DNA of 51,952 nt from Bradyrhizobium sacchari (GCF_002068095.1 NZ_LWIG01000010.1:262161-314112), one strand, 5' to 3'; numbered from the stretch's first letter, positions 1 to 8,930 are shown. Notes: generated by a model from the letters alone, not told the origin. A program made the numbers and translations.

Positions 1-510
1 GGCCAGCACCGCCCCGACAAAGACCGTGTGCGTGCCGGTCGGATGCACCCCGATGACGCTGCAGTCGAAGCTGCAAAGCGCACCGATCAGAATGGGCGCG
101 CCAGTTCTAAGCGAGTACCATTCCTCATCAACGAAGCGGATGTCGCCTTTGCTGCCGTCAAGTCCGGCGAACTTCTGGGCGAGCGGCACATGACAGGAGG
201 ACAACAGGTTCCAGCCGAACGAGCGCGTCCTGACAATCGTGTCGTGCGCCCCTGCCGATTTGTTGATGCAGACGAGGACCGTCGAAGGCTCGATGGACAG
301 CGAACAGGCGGCGGTAACGGTCAGACCGTGGCGCGACGGATAAGATCCCGACGTCACGATCGACACCGCGCCAGCCACGCTTCTCAGCGCCCGCTTGAAC
401 GATGCGCTGTCGACGAGATTGTTCGAGTCGAAATAGGCTTCGGCAGTCATGGCGTCTCTTTCGGCTTTGGCACGCGGCTCCAGGCGAGCGGCAACAGCGA
501 CCTCGCTCAT
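1..510 (-). CDS. Flavin reductase-like protein (partial, C-terminus off window)
   Basis: The minus frame stays open from an ATG at 510 to the window edge, giving 170 residues without a stop. The translation contains AGAVSIVTSG, a TVTAACSLSIEPSTVLVCIN block and a terminal GTHTVFVG, the order seen in the flavin reductase-like (FMN-binding split-barrel) family. These proteins reduce FMN or FAD with NAD(P)H and pass it to a partner monooxygenase. The ATG overlaps the stop of the VOC gene by 4 bases (ATGA), so it is the last visible gene of the operon that starts at 4699, and the luciferase-like monooxygenase there is the natural partner. A second ATG at codon 21 (450) could be the true start. Confidence 0.85.
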   Translation of the reverse strand, partial: MSEVAVAARLEPRAKAERDAMTAEAYFDSNNLVDSASFKRALRSVAGAVSIVTSGSYPSRHGLTVTAACSLSIEPSTVLVCINKSAGAHDTIVRTRSFGWNLLSSCHVPLAQKFAGLDGSKGDIRFVDEEWYSLRTGAPILIGALCSFDCSVIGVHPTGTHTVFVGAVLA

Positions 511-857
511 GCTTTGGACCGCTCGAAGAACTGGATCAGGTTGTTCTGGGGATCGCGAATCTGGGCCGCACGGCCGTGGCTGCCCATGTCGCGGATGCCC
601 GAGATGTTCGTCCCGCCCGCGTCGACGGCTTTGGCCAGCGTGCCTTCAAGCTTCTCGACTTCGAAGACGACAACGGCATTCGAGGACGGCTCCACGGCCG
701 ATTCGTCCAGACCCGCGATGCAGAAAGCGGCGCCATCCGTTGCGAACTGTATCCATCGTTCGCCATCGGCGAAACGAACCGGCATTCCGATCTCGCGATA
801 GAATTGCGCCAGGGCCTCGGGATTCGACGCCGTCAGGTACGCGTGCTTGATTTTCAT
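507..857 (-). CDS. VOC / glyoxalase-fold protein
   Basis: This 116-residue protein has the single-module vicinal oxygen chelate pattern: an N-terminal MKIKHAYLTASNPEALAQFY strand-helix and a C-terminal DPQNNLIQFFE strand ending in a glutamate that is usually a metal ligand. Members act as dioxygenases, lyases, isomerases or binding proteins. The substrate cannot be read from sequence. The start overlaps the ligase stop by 4 bases (ATGA), and its own stop overlaps the flavin reductase start, so translation is coupled in a degradative operon. Confidence 0.8.
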   Translation of the reverse strand: MKIKHAYLTASNPEALAQFYREIGMPVRFADGERWIQFATDGAAFCIAGLDESAVEPSSNAVVVFEVEKLEGTLAKAVDAGGTNISGIRDMGSHGRAAQIRDPQNNLIQFFERSKA

Positions 858-2752
858 GGACTGACCCCGTGCGACTTAGATGCCGGCGACAATTGATCCT
901 TGATGAGCTGCTCTTCGGAATCGTCATAGAGGGTGTTGATCAGTGACTTGTACCGCTCCATCAGCGGCTTGCGGCGCTTCTTGCGCGTGGGCGTCATGAC
1001 GCCGCTGTCGGGCGAGAGTTCTTCCGGGAGGATGCGGAACGACTTGATCTGCTCGACGCGCGCGAGCCGCATGTTGGCCTTTGCGACTTCGCCCTCGATC
1101 AGGCGGATCACGATCTCCGATTTAGCGAGGTCCTTGTATTCCTTCACCTGATCATCGCGCGACCGCGCCCAGTCCAGGCCGGTTGTGGCATCAACTTCGA
1201 TCAGGGCCGTGAGGTACTTCTTACCCTCGCCGATCACAGCGGCTTCAGAGATATACGGGCTCTGGCGCAGTTCGTTCTCGATCTGGGTCGGACTGACCGA
1301 TTTGCCGCCCGAGGTGTTGATGATTTCCTTCTTGCGATCGACGAGCTTGAAGGCCCCATCGGGCTGAACCTGGACTACGTCCCCCGTGTAGAGCCATCCA
1401 TCCCTCAGCGCGGATTGCGTTTCCGCGGGCTTGTTCCAGTAGCCACTGAAGAGGCCCGGACCGCGCACGATCATTTCGCCGTCTTCGAGAACCCGGGTTT
1501 CCCATGCCGGGTCCTGAACCGGAATGCCGACAGTGCCGGCCTTCGACCAATCCGCCATTTGGCCGAGATTCCCGCCCACCATTTCGGTCTGGCCGTAGCA
1601 CTCCTTGAGGTTCAGTCCCCAGAGCTGCCAGAGGGTCATGACCTCCGACGGCATCGGCGCCGAGGCAGTGTAAGGATAGGTGAGCTGATCAAAGCCAACT
1701 TCGGCGAGCAGAGGACGAAACACCTTCTCGCAGCACACTTCGAACAGACCGTCGAGAAAGGGATTCGCTTCGCGGCCCGCCTGGCGATGCGCGAGCACCG
1801 TCTTCGCGATCCGCATCGCGTGCTTGTAGTCCTGGCGGAGCCGAGCCGATCCGGACTGGACCTTGCTGAGGATCTGCGCCGCATTGCGCTGATAGAACCG
1901 CGGCGGCGCCATGTAGAAGGTCGGCTTCACTTCGCGAATCGTCGCGGCGAATTCGGCCGTGGTCTCGCCGAAATAGGGTACGATGCGCGTGATGAGCGGC
2001 GTTGTCGTGGCTTGCGCGCGGGCGACGGTGTGGGACATCGGCAGATGCACGACAACCCGTTGCGGCTCGGTTGCGAGCGGTGGACAGAACGTGATGTTCG
2101 TATGCGCCCCCGCAAGCAGGGCCGTATGGCTCAGAATGGCTCCCTTGGGATAACCGGTCGTTCCCGAGGTGTAGCCGATCGTTGCGATGTCGGAGGCTTT
2201 CGCGGTCGCAGCTTCCTCGGCCAGCGCCGCGCCGGCATCGACCGTGACCCCGCGGATAAATTCGGCCAGCGTCGTGACGTTATTTGCCGGCGAAGCCCCG
2301 CTCCAGCCGGGATCCATAATGATGATCTTCTCGAGTTCGGTCGCCTGGCTGCCGGAGAGAAAGACGCGAAGCTGCCGCTCGCTGCCGACAAAGGCAATGC
2401 GCGCCCCCGAATCCCGCAGGTAGTAGTCGACTTCCTCCGGCGAAGAGGTGAAGTATATGCCGACCGTCACGGCGCCCGAGCAGATCGTGGCCATGTCGGC
2501 CAAGAGCCACTCCTGCGACACGTCCCCCATGATCGCGACGCGGTCTCCGCGATTGAGCCCAACCGCCTTCATTGCAGCGGAGATGCGGCAGACGAGCGAA
2601 GCGTAGTCACGCCAGGTGGTGCGAAGCCATTTGCCGTTTCGCTTCTGACAGAAGGCGACCTCCACGGCTCGCTCGACACTTCTGGCCCTCAGCAGGCTCG
2701 GGATCGTCACGTCGGCATATTGGGCGCCAGACGTGCGCGTTGGCTCTGTCAT
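854..2752 (-). CDS. AMP-forming acyl-CoA synthetase (long-chain type)
   Basis: Adenylate-forming ligase of 632 residues that activates a carboxylic acid to its CoA thioester through an acyl-AMP. The P-loop-like motif IGYTSGTTGYPKG, the ECYGQTE motif, the YTGD aspartate and the DRKKEIINTSGGK hinge are all present in order, and the length fits the long-chain fatty acyl-CoA ligase branch. The open frame extends further upstream, but that part lies inside the crotonase gene in another frame. The chosen ATG at 2752 follows the crotonase stop by 2 bases. Its place among a crotonase, monooxygenase and VOC protein suggests breakdown of an aromatic or alicyclic acid. The substrate is not known. Confidence 0.88.
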   Translation of the reverse strand: MTEPTRTSGAQYADVTIPSLLRARSVERAVEVAFCQKRNGKWLRTTWRDYASLVCRISAAMKAVGLNRGDRVAIMGDVSQEWLLADMATICSGAVTVGIYFTSSPEEVDYYLRDSGARIAFVGSERQLRVFLSGSQATELEKIIIMDPGWSGASPANNVTTLAEFIRGVTVDAGAALAEEAATAKASDIATIGYTSGTTGYPKGAILSHTALLAGAHTNITFCPPLATEPQRVVVHLPMSHTVARAQATTTPLITRIVPYFGETTAEFAATIREVKPTFYMAPPRFYQRNAAQILSKVQSGSARLRQDYKHAMRIAKTVLAHRQAGREANPFLDGLFEVCCEKVFRPLLAEVGFDQLTYPYTASAPMPSEVMTLWQLWGLNLKECYGQTEMVGGNLGQMADWSKAGTVGIPVQDPAWETRVLEDGEMIVRGPGLFSGYWNKPAETQSALRDGWLYTGDVVQVQPDGAFKLVDRKKEIINTSGGKSVSPTQIENELRQSPYISEAAVIGEGKKYLTALIEVDATTGLDWARSRDDQVKEYKDLAKSEIVIRLIEGEVAKANMRLARVEQIKSFRILPEELSPDSGVMTPTRKKRRKPLMERYKSLINTLYDDSEEQLIKDQLSPASKSHGVSP

Positions 2753-2754
2753 CG

Positions 2755-3534
2755 TCACTTCTCCGCGAAACGCTTGCGCTTCTCGGCGAAGGCAGCGACG
2801 GCCTCGCGGCGCTCGGGGCTCGCAAAGGTCAGCGTTTCCAGCGCAATCGACGTGTCGAGCAGCAGGTGGGTATACTCCTTGATGATCTTGTTGACCGAGT
2901 ATTTGGTCCAGGCAATCGCTTCGCGCGGACCGCTCGCCAGCATTTCGGCATATTCGATCGCGTGGTCGCGGACGTCGCGTTCGGTCACCACCTCGTTGAT
3001 CATCCCCATCGCCGCCGCCTTTTCGGCGGAGATGAAATCGCCAGTCATCAGATAGTGCTTGGCGCGCGCCGGCCCGATCAGGAGAGGCCAGATGACAGCG
3101 CCGCCGTCGCCCGCGACGACGCCCGCAGTGACGTGGGTATCGGCGAAGCGCGCGCTTGAATGGGCGAAGATCACGTCGCACATCAGGGCGAGAGTCGCTC
3201 CCAGCCCGACCGCGGCGCCGTTGACGGCGGCGATGACGGGGGCCTCGACCTCCAGGATGTTACGGATCAGGTGACGTCCGGCCCGCGTCGGCGACGGGAT
3301 CGCGACTTTGTCGAGCGACTTCTGGTCGCCGCCCGAGCAGAAACCGCGGCCCGCGCCGGTCAGCACGATGGCGCGGACATCCTTGTCGGAATCGAGGTCG
3401 ACGAAGACGCGCTCGAGCTCGTGGTGCATCTCCCAGTTCACGGCATTGAGGAGCTCGGGGCGGTTCATCGTCACGACGGCGACGCCGCTGGGACGCTTGT
3501 CGATGAGCAGATACCTGTAGTTATAGGACGTCAT
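2755..3534 (-). CDS. Enoyl-CoA hydratase/isomerase family protein
   Basis: Crotonase-fold protein of 259 residues. GRGFCSGGDQKSL supplies the first oxyanion-hole segment and the NGAAVGLGATLAL segment the second. Both are typical of enoyl-CoA hydratases, naphthoyl-CoA synthases and related enzymes. It lies 2 bases before the acyl-CoA ligase and 10 bases after the luciferase-like gene, so it should act on the CoA thioester made by the ligase. Reaction type (hydration, isomerisation or ring cleavage) is an open question. Confidence 0.87.
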   Translation of the reverse strand: MTSYNYRYLLIDKRPSGVAVVTMNRPELLNAVNWEMHHELERVFVDLDSDKDVRAIVLTGAGRGFCSGGDQKSLDKVAIPSPTRAGRHLIRNILEVEAPVIAAVNGAAVGLGATLALMCDVIFAHSSARFADTHVTAGVVAGDGGAVIWPLLIGPARAKHYLMTGDFISAEKAAAMGMINEVVTERDVRDHAIEYAEMLASGPREAIAWTKYSVNKIIKEYTHLLLDTSIALETLTFASPERREAVAAFAEKRKRFAEK

Positions 3535-3544
3535 GGCGGTCTCC

Positions 3545-4699
3545 TCAGGCCGACTTGGCCGCCGGGGAATCGTTTCGCGGACGCATCGCCCTGATCCTGT
3601 CGAGGATCTCGTCGGTCGGGCGAACGACGTTGTTGCGGTCGTTGAAGTGCGGAATGACGTAGCGGCCTACCATTTCGATTCCCTCCATGATCTTCTCGTG
3701 AGTCACGGAGTCGAGATGCAGAAGCACCTCCTGGATGCCCATCGCCTGGAATTTCTCGATCTGGCGGATGACGGTATCGGGACTGCCGCACACGGTGGTG
3801 CCCGAATGATTGAGCAGATAATCCCAATCGCGGCCTGCACGCTCCATCGCAGGCACGCTCTCGCTCATATAGGAGTAGTCGTCGGCGAGCTTGGCGAGAC
3901 GCGGATAGGCGTCGGTCGAGATGCGCGCGTAGTGCATCAGCGCTTCGGCGTAGTCGTCCTTGGCGGCCTGATCGGTCTTCCCGATACCGAAGAACAGCGG
4001 CACGCCCACGCGCGGACGATCGAGAGGACCGGTCTCGTCGCGCTTCCAGGCCTTCTGATAGGCATCGATCAGCTTCTGCTGATTCTCGAAACCCTGGTAA
4101 ATCGTGGCGCTCATGAGAGCCAAACCTTCCGCGCCCGCCCACGCGTGGCTGCGCTCGCTCGTCGCCGCAATGCCAATTACGGGATATGGCTTTTGTACCG
4201 GCTTCGGCACCAGCATGCGAGGCGGCACCTGATAGTACTGACCATCGAACGTGAAGATGTCCTCGCGCATCGACTTACGCAGCAGGGCCATGCCTTCTTC
4301 CATCTGCGGCAAGGTTTCCTTGGGGTCGACGTTGAAAGCGCGCATGGCGATCGTCGTGTTCGCGCGGCCGCAATACATTTCCATCCGTCCGTGAGAAAGA
4401 ATATCGCTGACGGCGAGCCGCTCGGCCGAACGGAGGGCATGGTTGATGCGCTGAGGCATCAGGGTCACTGCAGTGCGGAGCCGAATCCGCTGGGTGACAG
4501 CCGCAAGATAACCGAAGACGACTTCGGGAGCCGAACTCGATATGCCGCCGAGCGCAACATGCTGCTCCGACAGCGCGACGAAGTCGAAGCCCATCTTCTC
4601 GGCGAGCCTGGCCTCGTCGACAAGTTCGTGCAGTCTGCGAGCATAGCTGTGTCCGACCTGCGTTTCCTGCTCCGACCACAATCCAAACTTGAGTGACAT
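3545..4699 (-). CDS. LLM class flavin-dependent oxidoreductase (luciferase-like monooxygenase)
   Basis: Bacterial-luciferase-like monooxygenase of 384 residues beginning MSLKFGLWSEQET, with the TIM-barrel landmarks GFDFVALSEQHV, TQRIRLRTAVTLMP and, late in the protein, VCGSPDTVIRQIEKF. It would use reduced flavin and oxygen to oxidise an organic substrate. The ATG at 4699 was chosen because GAAGGGAAACG precedes it on the minus strand, and an upstream ATG in frame at 4744 lacks such a site. It leads an operon with crotonase, ligase, VOC and flavin reductase genes. The last of these can supply the reduced flavin. Confidence 0.87.
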   Translation of the reverse strand: MSLKFGLWSEQETQVGHSYARRLHELVDEARLAEKMGFDFVALSEQHVALGGISSSAPEVVFGYLAAVTQRIRLRTAVTLMPQRINHALRSAERLAVSDILSHGRMEMYCGRANTTIAMRAFNVDPKETLPQMEEGMALLRKSMREDIFTFDGQYYQVPPRMLVPKPVQKPYPVIGIAATSERSHAWAGAEGLALMSATIYQGFENQQKLIDAYQKAWKRDETGPLDRPRVGVPLFFGIGKTDQAAKDDYAEALMHYARISTDAYPRLAKLADDYSYMSESVPAMERAGRDWDYLLNHSGTTVCGSPDTVIRQIEKFQAMGIQEVLLHLDSVTHEKIMEGIEMVGRYVIPHFNDRNNVVRPTDEILDRIRAMRPRNDSPAAKSA

Positions 4700-4836
4700 G
4701 CATCGTTTCCCTTCGCATCGCCTCTGATGCAAGGAGACTGTCATAGGTCGAACGATATTTTCTCCCGAAGGTGACGCCGAGAGATATGGATTCCCGTATT
4801 TCCTGCTGCACGAAAGGATGCGCGGTCATTGCGGAT

Positions 4837-4876
4837 TCAAAACGGAAAAGACCCCGCAACGTAGTTGCAGGGTCTT
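4837..4876 (-). terminator. Rho-independent terminator after creatininase-like gene
   Basis: On the minus strand a stem AAGACCC-(T/G mismatch)-GCAAC closes on a TAC loop (4848-4876) and is followed by TTTTCCGTTTT. It starts about 33 bases after the creatininase-like stop, so it should end the crotonase-creatininase transcript and separate it from the monooxygenase operon downstream. Confidence 0.75.
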
Positions 4877-4908
4877 GATGAGATGTCGGCAAGAGCGACG
4901 CGGAAGTC

Positions 4909-5682
4909 TCAGTCCATAGTGCGGAAGAAATTCGCCAGAAGGCCGCCAACTTCATGCAAACATTGGTCTCCGATCGCGGCCGTCGATCCATGCGGATCGC
5001 CGATGACGCCGTTTCTGGACACGGACACGATGCCGTTCTTCCACATCAGATCCAGTTGATCGGGTGTCAGCGCGCCGAGATGGCCGCGCACGAAGCGATC
5101 TATGCGGACACTCTCAGGCCGTAGCTTGAGCATCAGAGACGTTTCGGCGATATCCGCGTGACCACCGACATTCTCCGGATCGCCTCCGGCAGTCTGGACG
5201 GCATGACGCCAGCATTGGATCCAGGCTTGAGAGTCCGTATAGGCGGCGATTCGGGCCTGGGCGTCGGTTGCCCGGCGCAAGCGCGGCAGCATGTCCGCCA
5301 GAACAGGAAAATTGCCGATATGGCCCGAGAACAGCAGAATGCGCCTGAAGCCGTGCCGGGCGAGGCTGGTGCAGTAATCCTGGCAGACCGCCTCGAACGT
5401 CTCGTTGCGCAGGGAGATTGTCCCTGACAGTGCTAGATGATGCGACGAGCAACCAACCTTGATGGTCGGCGCAATGAGCGTCTTGCCAAGGTCGCGAGCG
5501 ATCAACACTGCTAGATGCTCGGCATGATCGGCATCCACGCACAGGGGCAGATGGGGCCCATGCTGCTCGATCGCACCGCACGGCACGAGCACGGTGTCGA
5601 AGCCGTCCTTCAACGCAGCCGCCACTTCCTCGAACGTCATGAACTCGAGCTTCAGGGCGTCCGTGGATGTATCGTCCGTCAT
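4909..5682 (-). CDS. Creatininase family protein
   Basis: Metal-dependent amidohydrolase-like protein of 257 residues. The family signature GAIEQHGPHLPL with a following VDAD, the SGHIGNF segment (usually NGHGGN) and GHADIAETSLML are all present, and these hold the metal ligands in creatininase and mycofactocin-type homologues. The start at 5682 (MTDDTSTDAL) was preferred to 5760, which lies inside the preceding crotonase gene. The gap to that gene is 7 bases, so they are co-transcribed. The real substrate is unlikely to be creatinine in this setting and cannot be named. Confidence 0.82.
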   Translation of the reverse strand: MTDDTSTDALKLEFMTFEEVAAALKDGFDTVLVPCGAIEQHGPHLPLCVDADHAEHLAVLIARDLGKTLIAPTIKVGCSSHHLALSGTISLRNETFEAVCQDYCTSLARHGFRRILLFSGHIGNFPVLADMLPRLRRATDAQARIAAYTDSQAWIQCWRHAVQTAGGDPENVGGHADIAETSLMLKLRPESVRIDRFVRGHLGALTPDQLDLMWKNGIVSVSRNGVIGDPHGSTAAIGDQCLHEVGGLLANFFRTMD

Positions 5683-5689
5683 CTTGCTT

Positions 5690-6445
5690 TCATTTCCTGG
5701 CGAGAAACCGCGCGCGGGCATCTGCGGAGTCGTCGTTGTCGAGATATTGGCCGAGGTCATCGACCGTCATCTGTTCAAGCTGATTATCGCTCAGCTGGCC
5801 CGTCAAATTCAATGATCGCTTGATGGCCGCAAAGAGTTTTTGGTCCTTGCTTCGGAAGTCCCGACAGACATCGATCGCGCGATCAAGTACGGCGTCGGTG
5901 TTGACCACTTCGTCGAAGGCACCGATCTGCATCGCTTTTCCCGCATCCACGAGGCCTCCTGAATAGAGCAAGGCCTGCGCCGCCCGCATTCCCAGCCGCA
6001 GAGCGGCCTGGCGCATGCCTTTGGCCACCGGCAGAAGACCGTGATTGATCTCGGGAAAGCCGATCTGGGCCTTGTGGTCGGCAATCACGTGATCGGAATG
6101 CAGAAGAAATTCGAGGGCGCCGCCGACCGCGTAACCGCGCACAGCACAGACAACGGGACCGGGATAACGCTCGAACGCGCACAACACTGCATGGAAAAAG
6201 CGAATGCGCGCCGCGGCGACTTGCAGCCCGGTGACTTCGCGAATATCACCGCCAGCACTGAAGAAGCGATCTCCCTCGCCGGTCAGAACGATACCGGGCG
6301 GTTCCGGCTCGGATTCCAGGCGCCTAATCTCTTCGAGCAAGCGCGCAATCAGCGCATAATTTAGGGCGTTTGCGGGAGGCCGGTTCATCGTGAGGACGAC
6401 GAGATCCGGTTCACGCCTGATCTTGAGAATGTCTGCATCCATCAT
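5690..6445 (-). CDS. Enoyl-CoA hydratase/isomerase family protein (second copy)
   Basis: Crotonase-fold protein of 251 residues with GDRFFSAGGDIREV and a VRGYAVGGALEFLL segment forming the two oxyanion-hole elements. It is clearly diverged from the crotonase at 2755. It leads a two-gene operon with the creatininase-like gene and is divergent from the Lrp-type regulator, which may control it. Two adjacent ATGs (6445 and 6442) are possible starts, and neither has a strong ribosome site. Confidence 0.85.
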   Translation of the reverse strand: MMDADILKIRREPDLVVLTMNRPPANALNYALIARLLEEIRRLESEPEPPGIVLTGEGDRFFSAGGDIREVTGLQVAAARIRFFHAVLCAFERYPGPVVCAVRGYAVGGALEFLLHSDHVIADHKAQIGFPEINHGLLPVAKGMRQAALRLGMRAAQALLYSGGLVDAGKAMQIGAFDEVVNTDAVLDRAIDVCRDFRSKDQKLFAAIKRSLNLTGQLSDNQLEQMTVDDLGQYLDNDDSADARARFLARK

Positions 6446-6829
6446 GCCCGATAAGCTAACGAGATCCGCGTTGAATGAGCTACCGTATTGTGAGAAGCTC
6501 GACCCGATCGACGGCAGAAAAGATTGCGCGAAACGCTCCGTGCCGACTTTTCTGCTGCACCGCGTTCCCGGTCCTTCCAACCGCGCAAGAACTTAGCACC
6601 CCGATTGAGCAATTTGATCCATTCCTGATCAGCCGACTGGATCGATATTGGTCAGATCGAAGGGCGGCTTATGACATAAATTTCAAGGTTGTCTGTTTTT
6701 CGATACAAGATGACAATTTAGCGAAATACAGACCTCTAGAGCCGCTTTAGCCTCCTCGAATACCCGAAGCTGCGGCTCTTCCCAGAAAAACTCGCCCGGC
6801 GGGTAGTTGGGGAAGCTAAGGAGGTCTCG
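6446..6829. other. Divergent intergenic region, crotonase operon / lrp-type regulator
   Basis: This 384-base gap should hold promoters for both sides. The stretch 6660-6725 is AT-rich compared with its surroundings and is the likely regulator promoter or Lrp-binding area, but no clear operator palindrome was identified. No TGT-N10-ACA site was found here. Confidence 0.5.
6818..6825 (+). promoter_or_regulatory. Strong ribosome binding site of lrp-type gene
   Basis: AAGGAGGT lies 4 bases before the ATG at 6830, close to a full anti-Shine-Dalgarno match. It fixes the start of the regulator. Confidence 0.8.
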
Positions 6830-7384
6830 ATGAGCTTTGACACGCTGGACAAAATCGATCTGCGGATCCTGCAAGAACTTCAGAATGACGCCAGTCTCAC
6901 CAATGTCGAGCTGGCCTCGCGCGTCCACCTCTCCCCGTCCCCTTGTCTTGCCCGGGTGAAGAATCTGGAGCGGCTCGGTGTGATCAATCGTCGCGTCGCC
7001 GTGGTCGATCCGCAGATGGTCGGCCTGCGCGTCATGGCATTCATCCAGGTGACGTTGGAAAAACACGTGCAGAGTGTCCGCGACGGCTTTGCTACCGAAG
7101 TCGGTCATATTGCCGAAATCATGGACTGCTATCTCATGGTCGGAGATCAGGATTATCTATTGCGTGCCATTGTCTCCGACGTCTCCGACCTCGAAAATCT
7201 GATTGCACGCGTATCCCGGATCGTCGGTGTCGCGAGTATCCGCTCTGGTCTCGCAGTGCGCAACGTCTCCAGCCGGCGAGCACTGCCGCTCGATGTATCC
7301 AGGCCGATCCAGGTAAAGTCGGCGTCGACCGACTCGGGACGACATCGCCCACCCCTACATCGCCACCTACAAGCCCTCGCCTGA
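6830..7384 (+). CDS. Lrp/AsnC family transcriptional regulator
   Basis: Leucine-responsive/AsnC-type regulator of 184 residues. An N-terminal winged helix-turn-helix (LDKIDLRILQELQND, then VELASRVHLSPSPCLARVKNLERLGVI) is followed by a RAM ligand-binding domain with VMAFIQVTLE and DCYLMVGDQDYLLRAIV. The normal family end is near SSRRALPL (about residue 153). The remaining tail of about 30 residues is Arg/His/Pro-rich and may not be native. It is divergent from the crotonase-creatininase operon, its likely target. It shows no link to the nif genes. Confidence 0.88.
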   Translation: MSFDTLDKIDLRILQELQNDASLTNVELASRVHLSPSPCLARVKNLERLGVINRRVAVVDPQMVGLRVMAFIQVTLEKHVQSVRDGFATEVGHIAEIMDCYLMVGDQDYLLRAIVSDVSDLENLIARVSRIVGVASIRSGLAVRNVSSRRALPLDVSRPIQVKSASTDSGRHRPPLHRHLQALA

Positions 7385-7780
7385 TATGCGACCACAAGAT
7401 TTTCCTACAATTTATGGCTCGGACTGTGGGAAGCGGTCGCCACGCATATCGAGGGCTTATGGTGCCCTCGGAGAGCGGAATCATTTGCTCGCTGCGGCTG
7501 CCCGCCTCTACGACCTCACCGCCATGCTGCGGCCGGGGCGGAACGGCGTTCGCCTGTCAACGAGCGCGAGATTGATCAAGTCCGATCAGGCACCGGACTT
7601 GAAGATCAAGGTCAGCGCAGCGTCAACGAGTGCCTCAACAGAGCGTGATCGCTTGGCGCAAACAGCATCTCGCTGCCGTGTCACCCACCGAGCCTTTGGC
7701 GATTGGTGCTCAACACCCGGTCGGGATTGATCGTCAGCAGGTTCGGGCGGAGCGTGAGCGGCCTCTATTGCTGTCACGCA
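7385..7780. other. Gene-free stretch at the left edge of the nif island
   Basis: I see no convincing gene, RNA or promoter in these 396 bases. Open frames on both strands are short and have no recognisable family or ribosome site. It lies between the extended tail of the Lrp-type gene and the extended tail of ModD, so it may be a recombination scar. Confidence 0.45.
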
Positions 7781-8767
7781 TCAGGTGTCGTGCGAGCCTT
7801 TTCGGACACGAGCAGCCCAGCACGAGCCGATTGGTGAGGCATCGTCGCGGATCGCGCCAGTTGACGATCCAGGCCTCGAACCGCTGACCTCACGCGCGCT
7901 GCGCCTGCTTTCATCGTCTGCCGCGATCCGCACCTGCACGTCCCTCGGCTTCGCCATGTAGGGCGACGACGTGACAAGGACATCGGCGCCCGCCTCCGCA
8001 TAGTCGGCAGCATTCGCCGCATTGACGCCACCGGCGGCAGCAATGATCGGACGGGCCCGCGTATAGGCCATGGATGCAATGCGCTTGACCAGCGCGGCGA
8101 TATCAGCTGGTGAAAACTTATCGGCCTGAATGACGTCGAAACCGGCGACCGCCGCGGCAAGCGCGGCCTCGGCGGTCTTCACCTCGATCACAAGCTTCCT
8201 CTCCGGCGCCGCCCGGCGCAATCGCTCGACCGCTTGAAACAGCGGCAGATCACCGAGAAAGGCGCGGTGCTCGGGGAACACCAGCACCGTCTCCGAGAGG
8301 CCGAGCCGATGCATCACGGCGCCGCCGGCCTTCACCGCCGCGACCGCAAAGCGCTTGGTGCCCGGCACGTTCTTGCGCGTGCAGGCAACCGGAATCTGCG
8401 GCGCGATCGCCCTCGCAGCGTCGACGATGGCGCGGGTCTCGCTGGCCACGCCCGACCAGATCTCGATCAGGGTCTGCGCCACCTTCCAGCTCCGCAGCAG
8501 GCCGGCGGCCGGACCGCGCGCCTCGAGAATCGGGGCGCCCTGCTCCAGCGCCGCGCCGGATTCGGCGAACAGCTCCACCTCGCAGCCGGCGAGCGCGATG
8601 ATCGCGGCGGCATCCTCGGCGAGCGCCAGCACCATTGGTAAGCGCGCGGCAAATTGCATGACGCCCCTGGTCGCGCCGACCCCGAGCGCCTCGGTGGTGA
8701 GATCGCCGTAGGGCACGTCGTCCTCCAACAGACGCTCGAGCTCGGCGCGCGACGCAACCGTTGTCAT
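7781..8767 (-). CDS. modD: ModD-like pyrophosphorylase (molybdenum-associated)
   Basis: Belongs to the ModD branch of the nicotinate-nucleotide pyrophosphorylase fold, found next to molybdate transport genes, with no settled reaction. LLEDDVPYGDLTTEALG at the start, ACTRKNVPGTKRFAVAAVKAGG in the middle and EAGADVLVTSSPYMAKPRDVQV near the end are diagnostic. The usual family length is about 280-290, but this protein has 328 residues. The extra 40 or so after DVQVRI are low in family similarity and Arg/Ser-rich, as if the native stop was lost. It is divergent from modA, with a NifA-type site between them. Confidence 0.82.
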   Translation of the reverse strand: MTTVASRAELERLLEDDVPYGDLTTEALGVGATRGVMQFAARLPMVLALAEDAAAIIALAGCEVELFAESGAALEQGAPILEARGPAAGLLRSWKVAQTLIEIWSGVASETRAIVDAARAIAPQIPVACTRKNVPGTKRFAVAAVKAGGAVMHRLGLSETVLVFPEHRAFLGDLPLFQAVERLRRAAPERKLVIEVKTAEAALAAAVAGFDVIQADKFSPADIAALVKRIASMAYTRARPIIAAAGGVNAANAADYAEAGADVLVTSSPYMAKPRDVQVRIAADDESRRSAREVSGSRPGSSTGAIRDDASPIGSCWAARVRKGSHDT

Positions 8768-8807
8768 GCCGTGCTTCCCTTCATTGCTGTCGGCTTGCCG
8801 ACGACTC

Positions 8808-8823
8808 TGTCGCAAACCCGACA
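8808..8823. promoter_or_regulatory. NifA-type upstream activator site, modABC
   Basis: TGTCGCAAACCCGACA matches TGT-N10-ACA exactly. It sits about 93 bases upstream of the -24/-12 element of modA and differs by one base from the site upstream of nifD. Confidence 0.75.
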
Positions 8824-8915
8824 CGGATCGCCGGTCCGGCCGCCGCAAGGGGCAGGACGTCCCGCTTTCGACGTTCATTTCTGCAAGGCGCGCACCAGAC
8901 TCCGCTCGGCGCATC

Positions 8916-8930
8916 CGGCACGCCAATTGC
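8916..8930 (+). promoter_or_regulatory. Sigma-54 -24/-12 promoter of modABC
   Basis: CGGCACGCCAATTGC, followed by T, matches 9 of 10 fixed positions of TGGCAC-N5-TTGC. It lies 75 bases before the modA ATG. Confidence 0.75.

Noticed and set aside
1415..3055. A long plus-strand open frame (546 codons) opposite the ligase and crotonase genes
   Set aside because: It is antisense to two clear enzyme genes, has no family pattern and reflects high GC at third positions.
2753..3181. N-terminal extension of the acyl-CoA ligase of about 140 residues
   Set aside because: The extension lies in the crotonase gene in another frame and is Arg-rich with no domain. The ATG at 2752 fits the family start.
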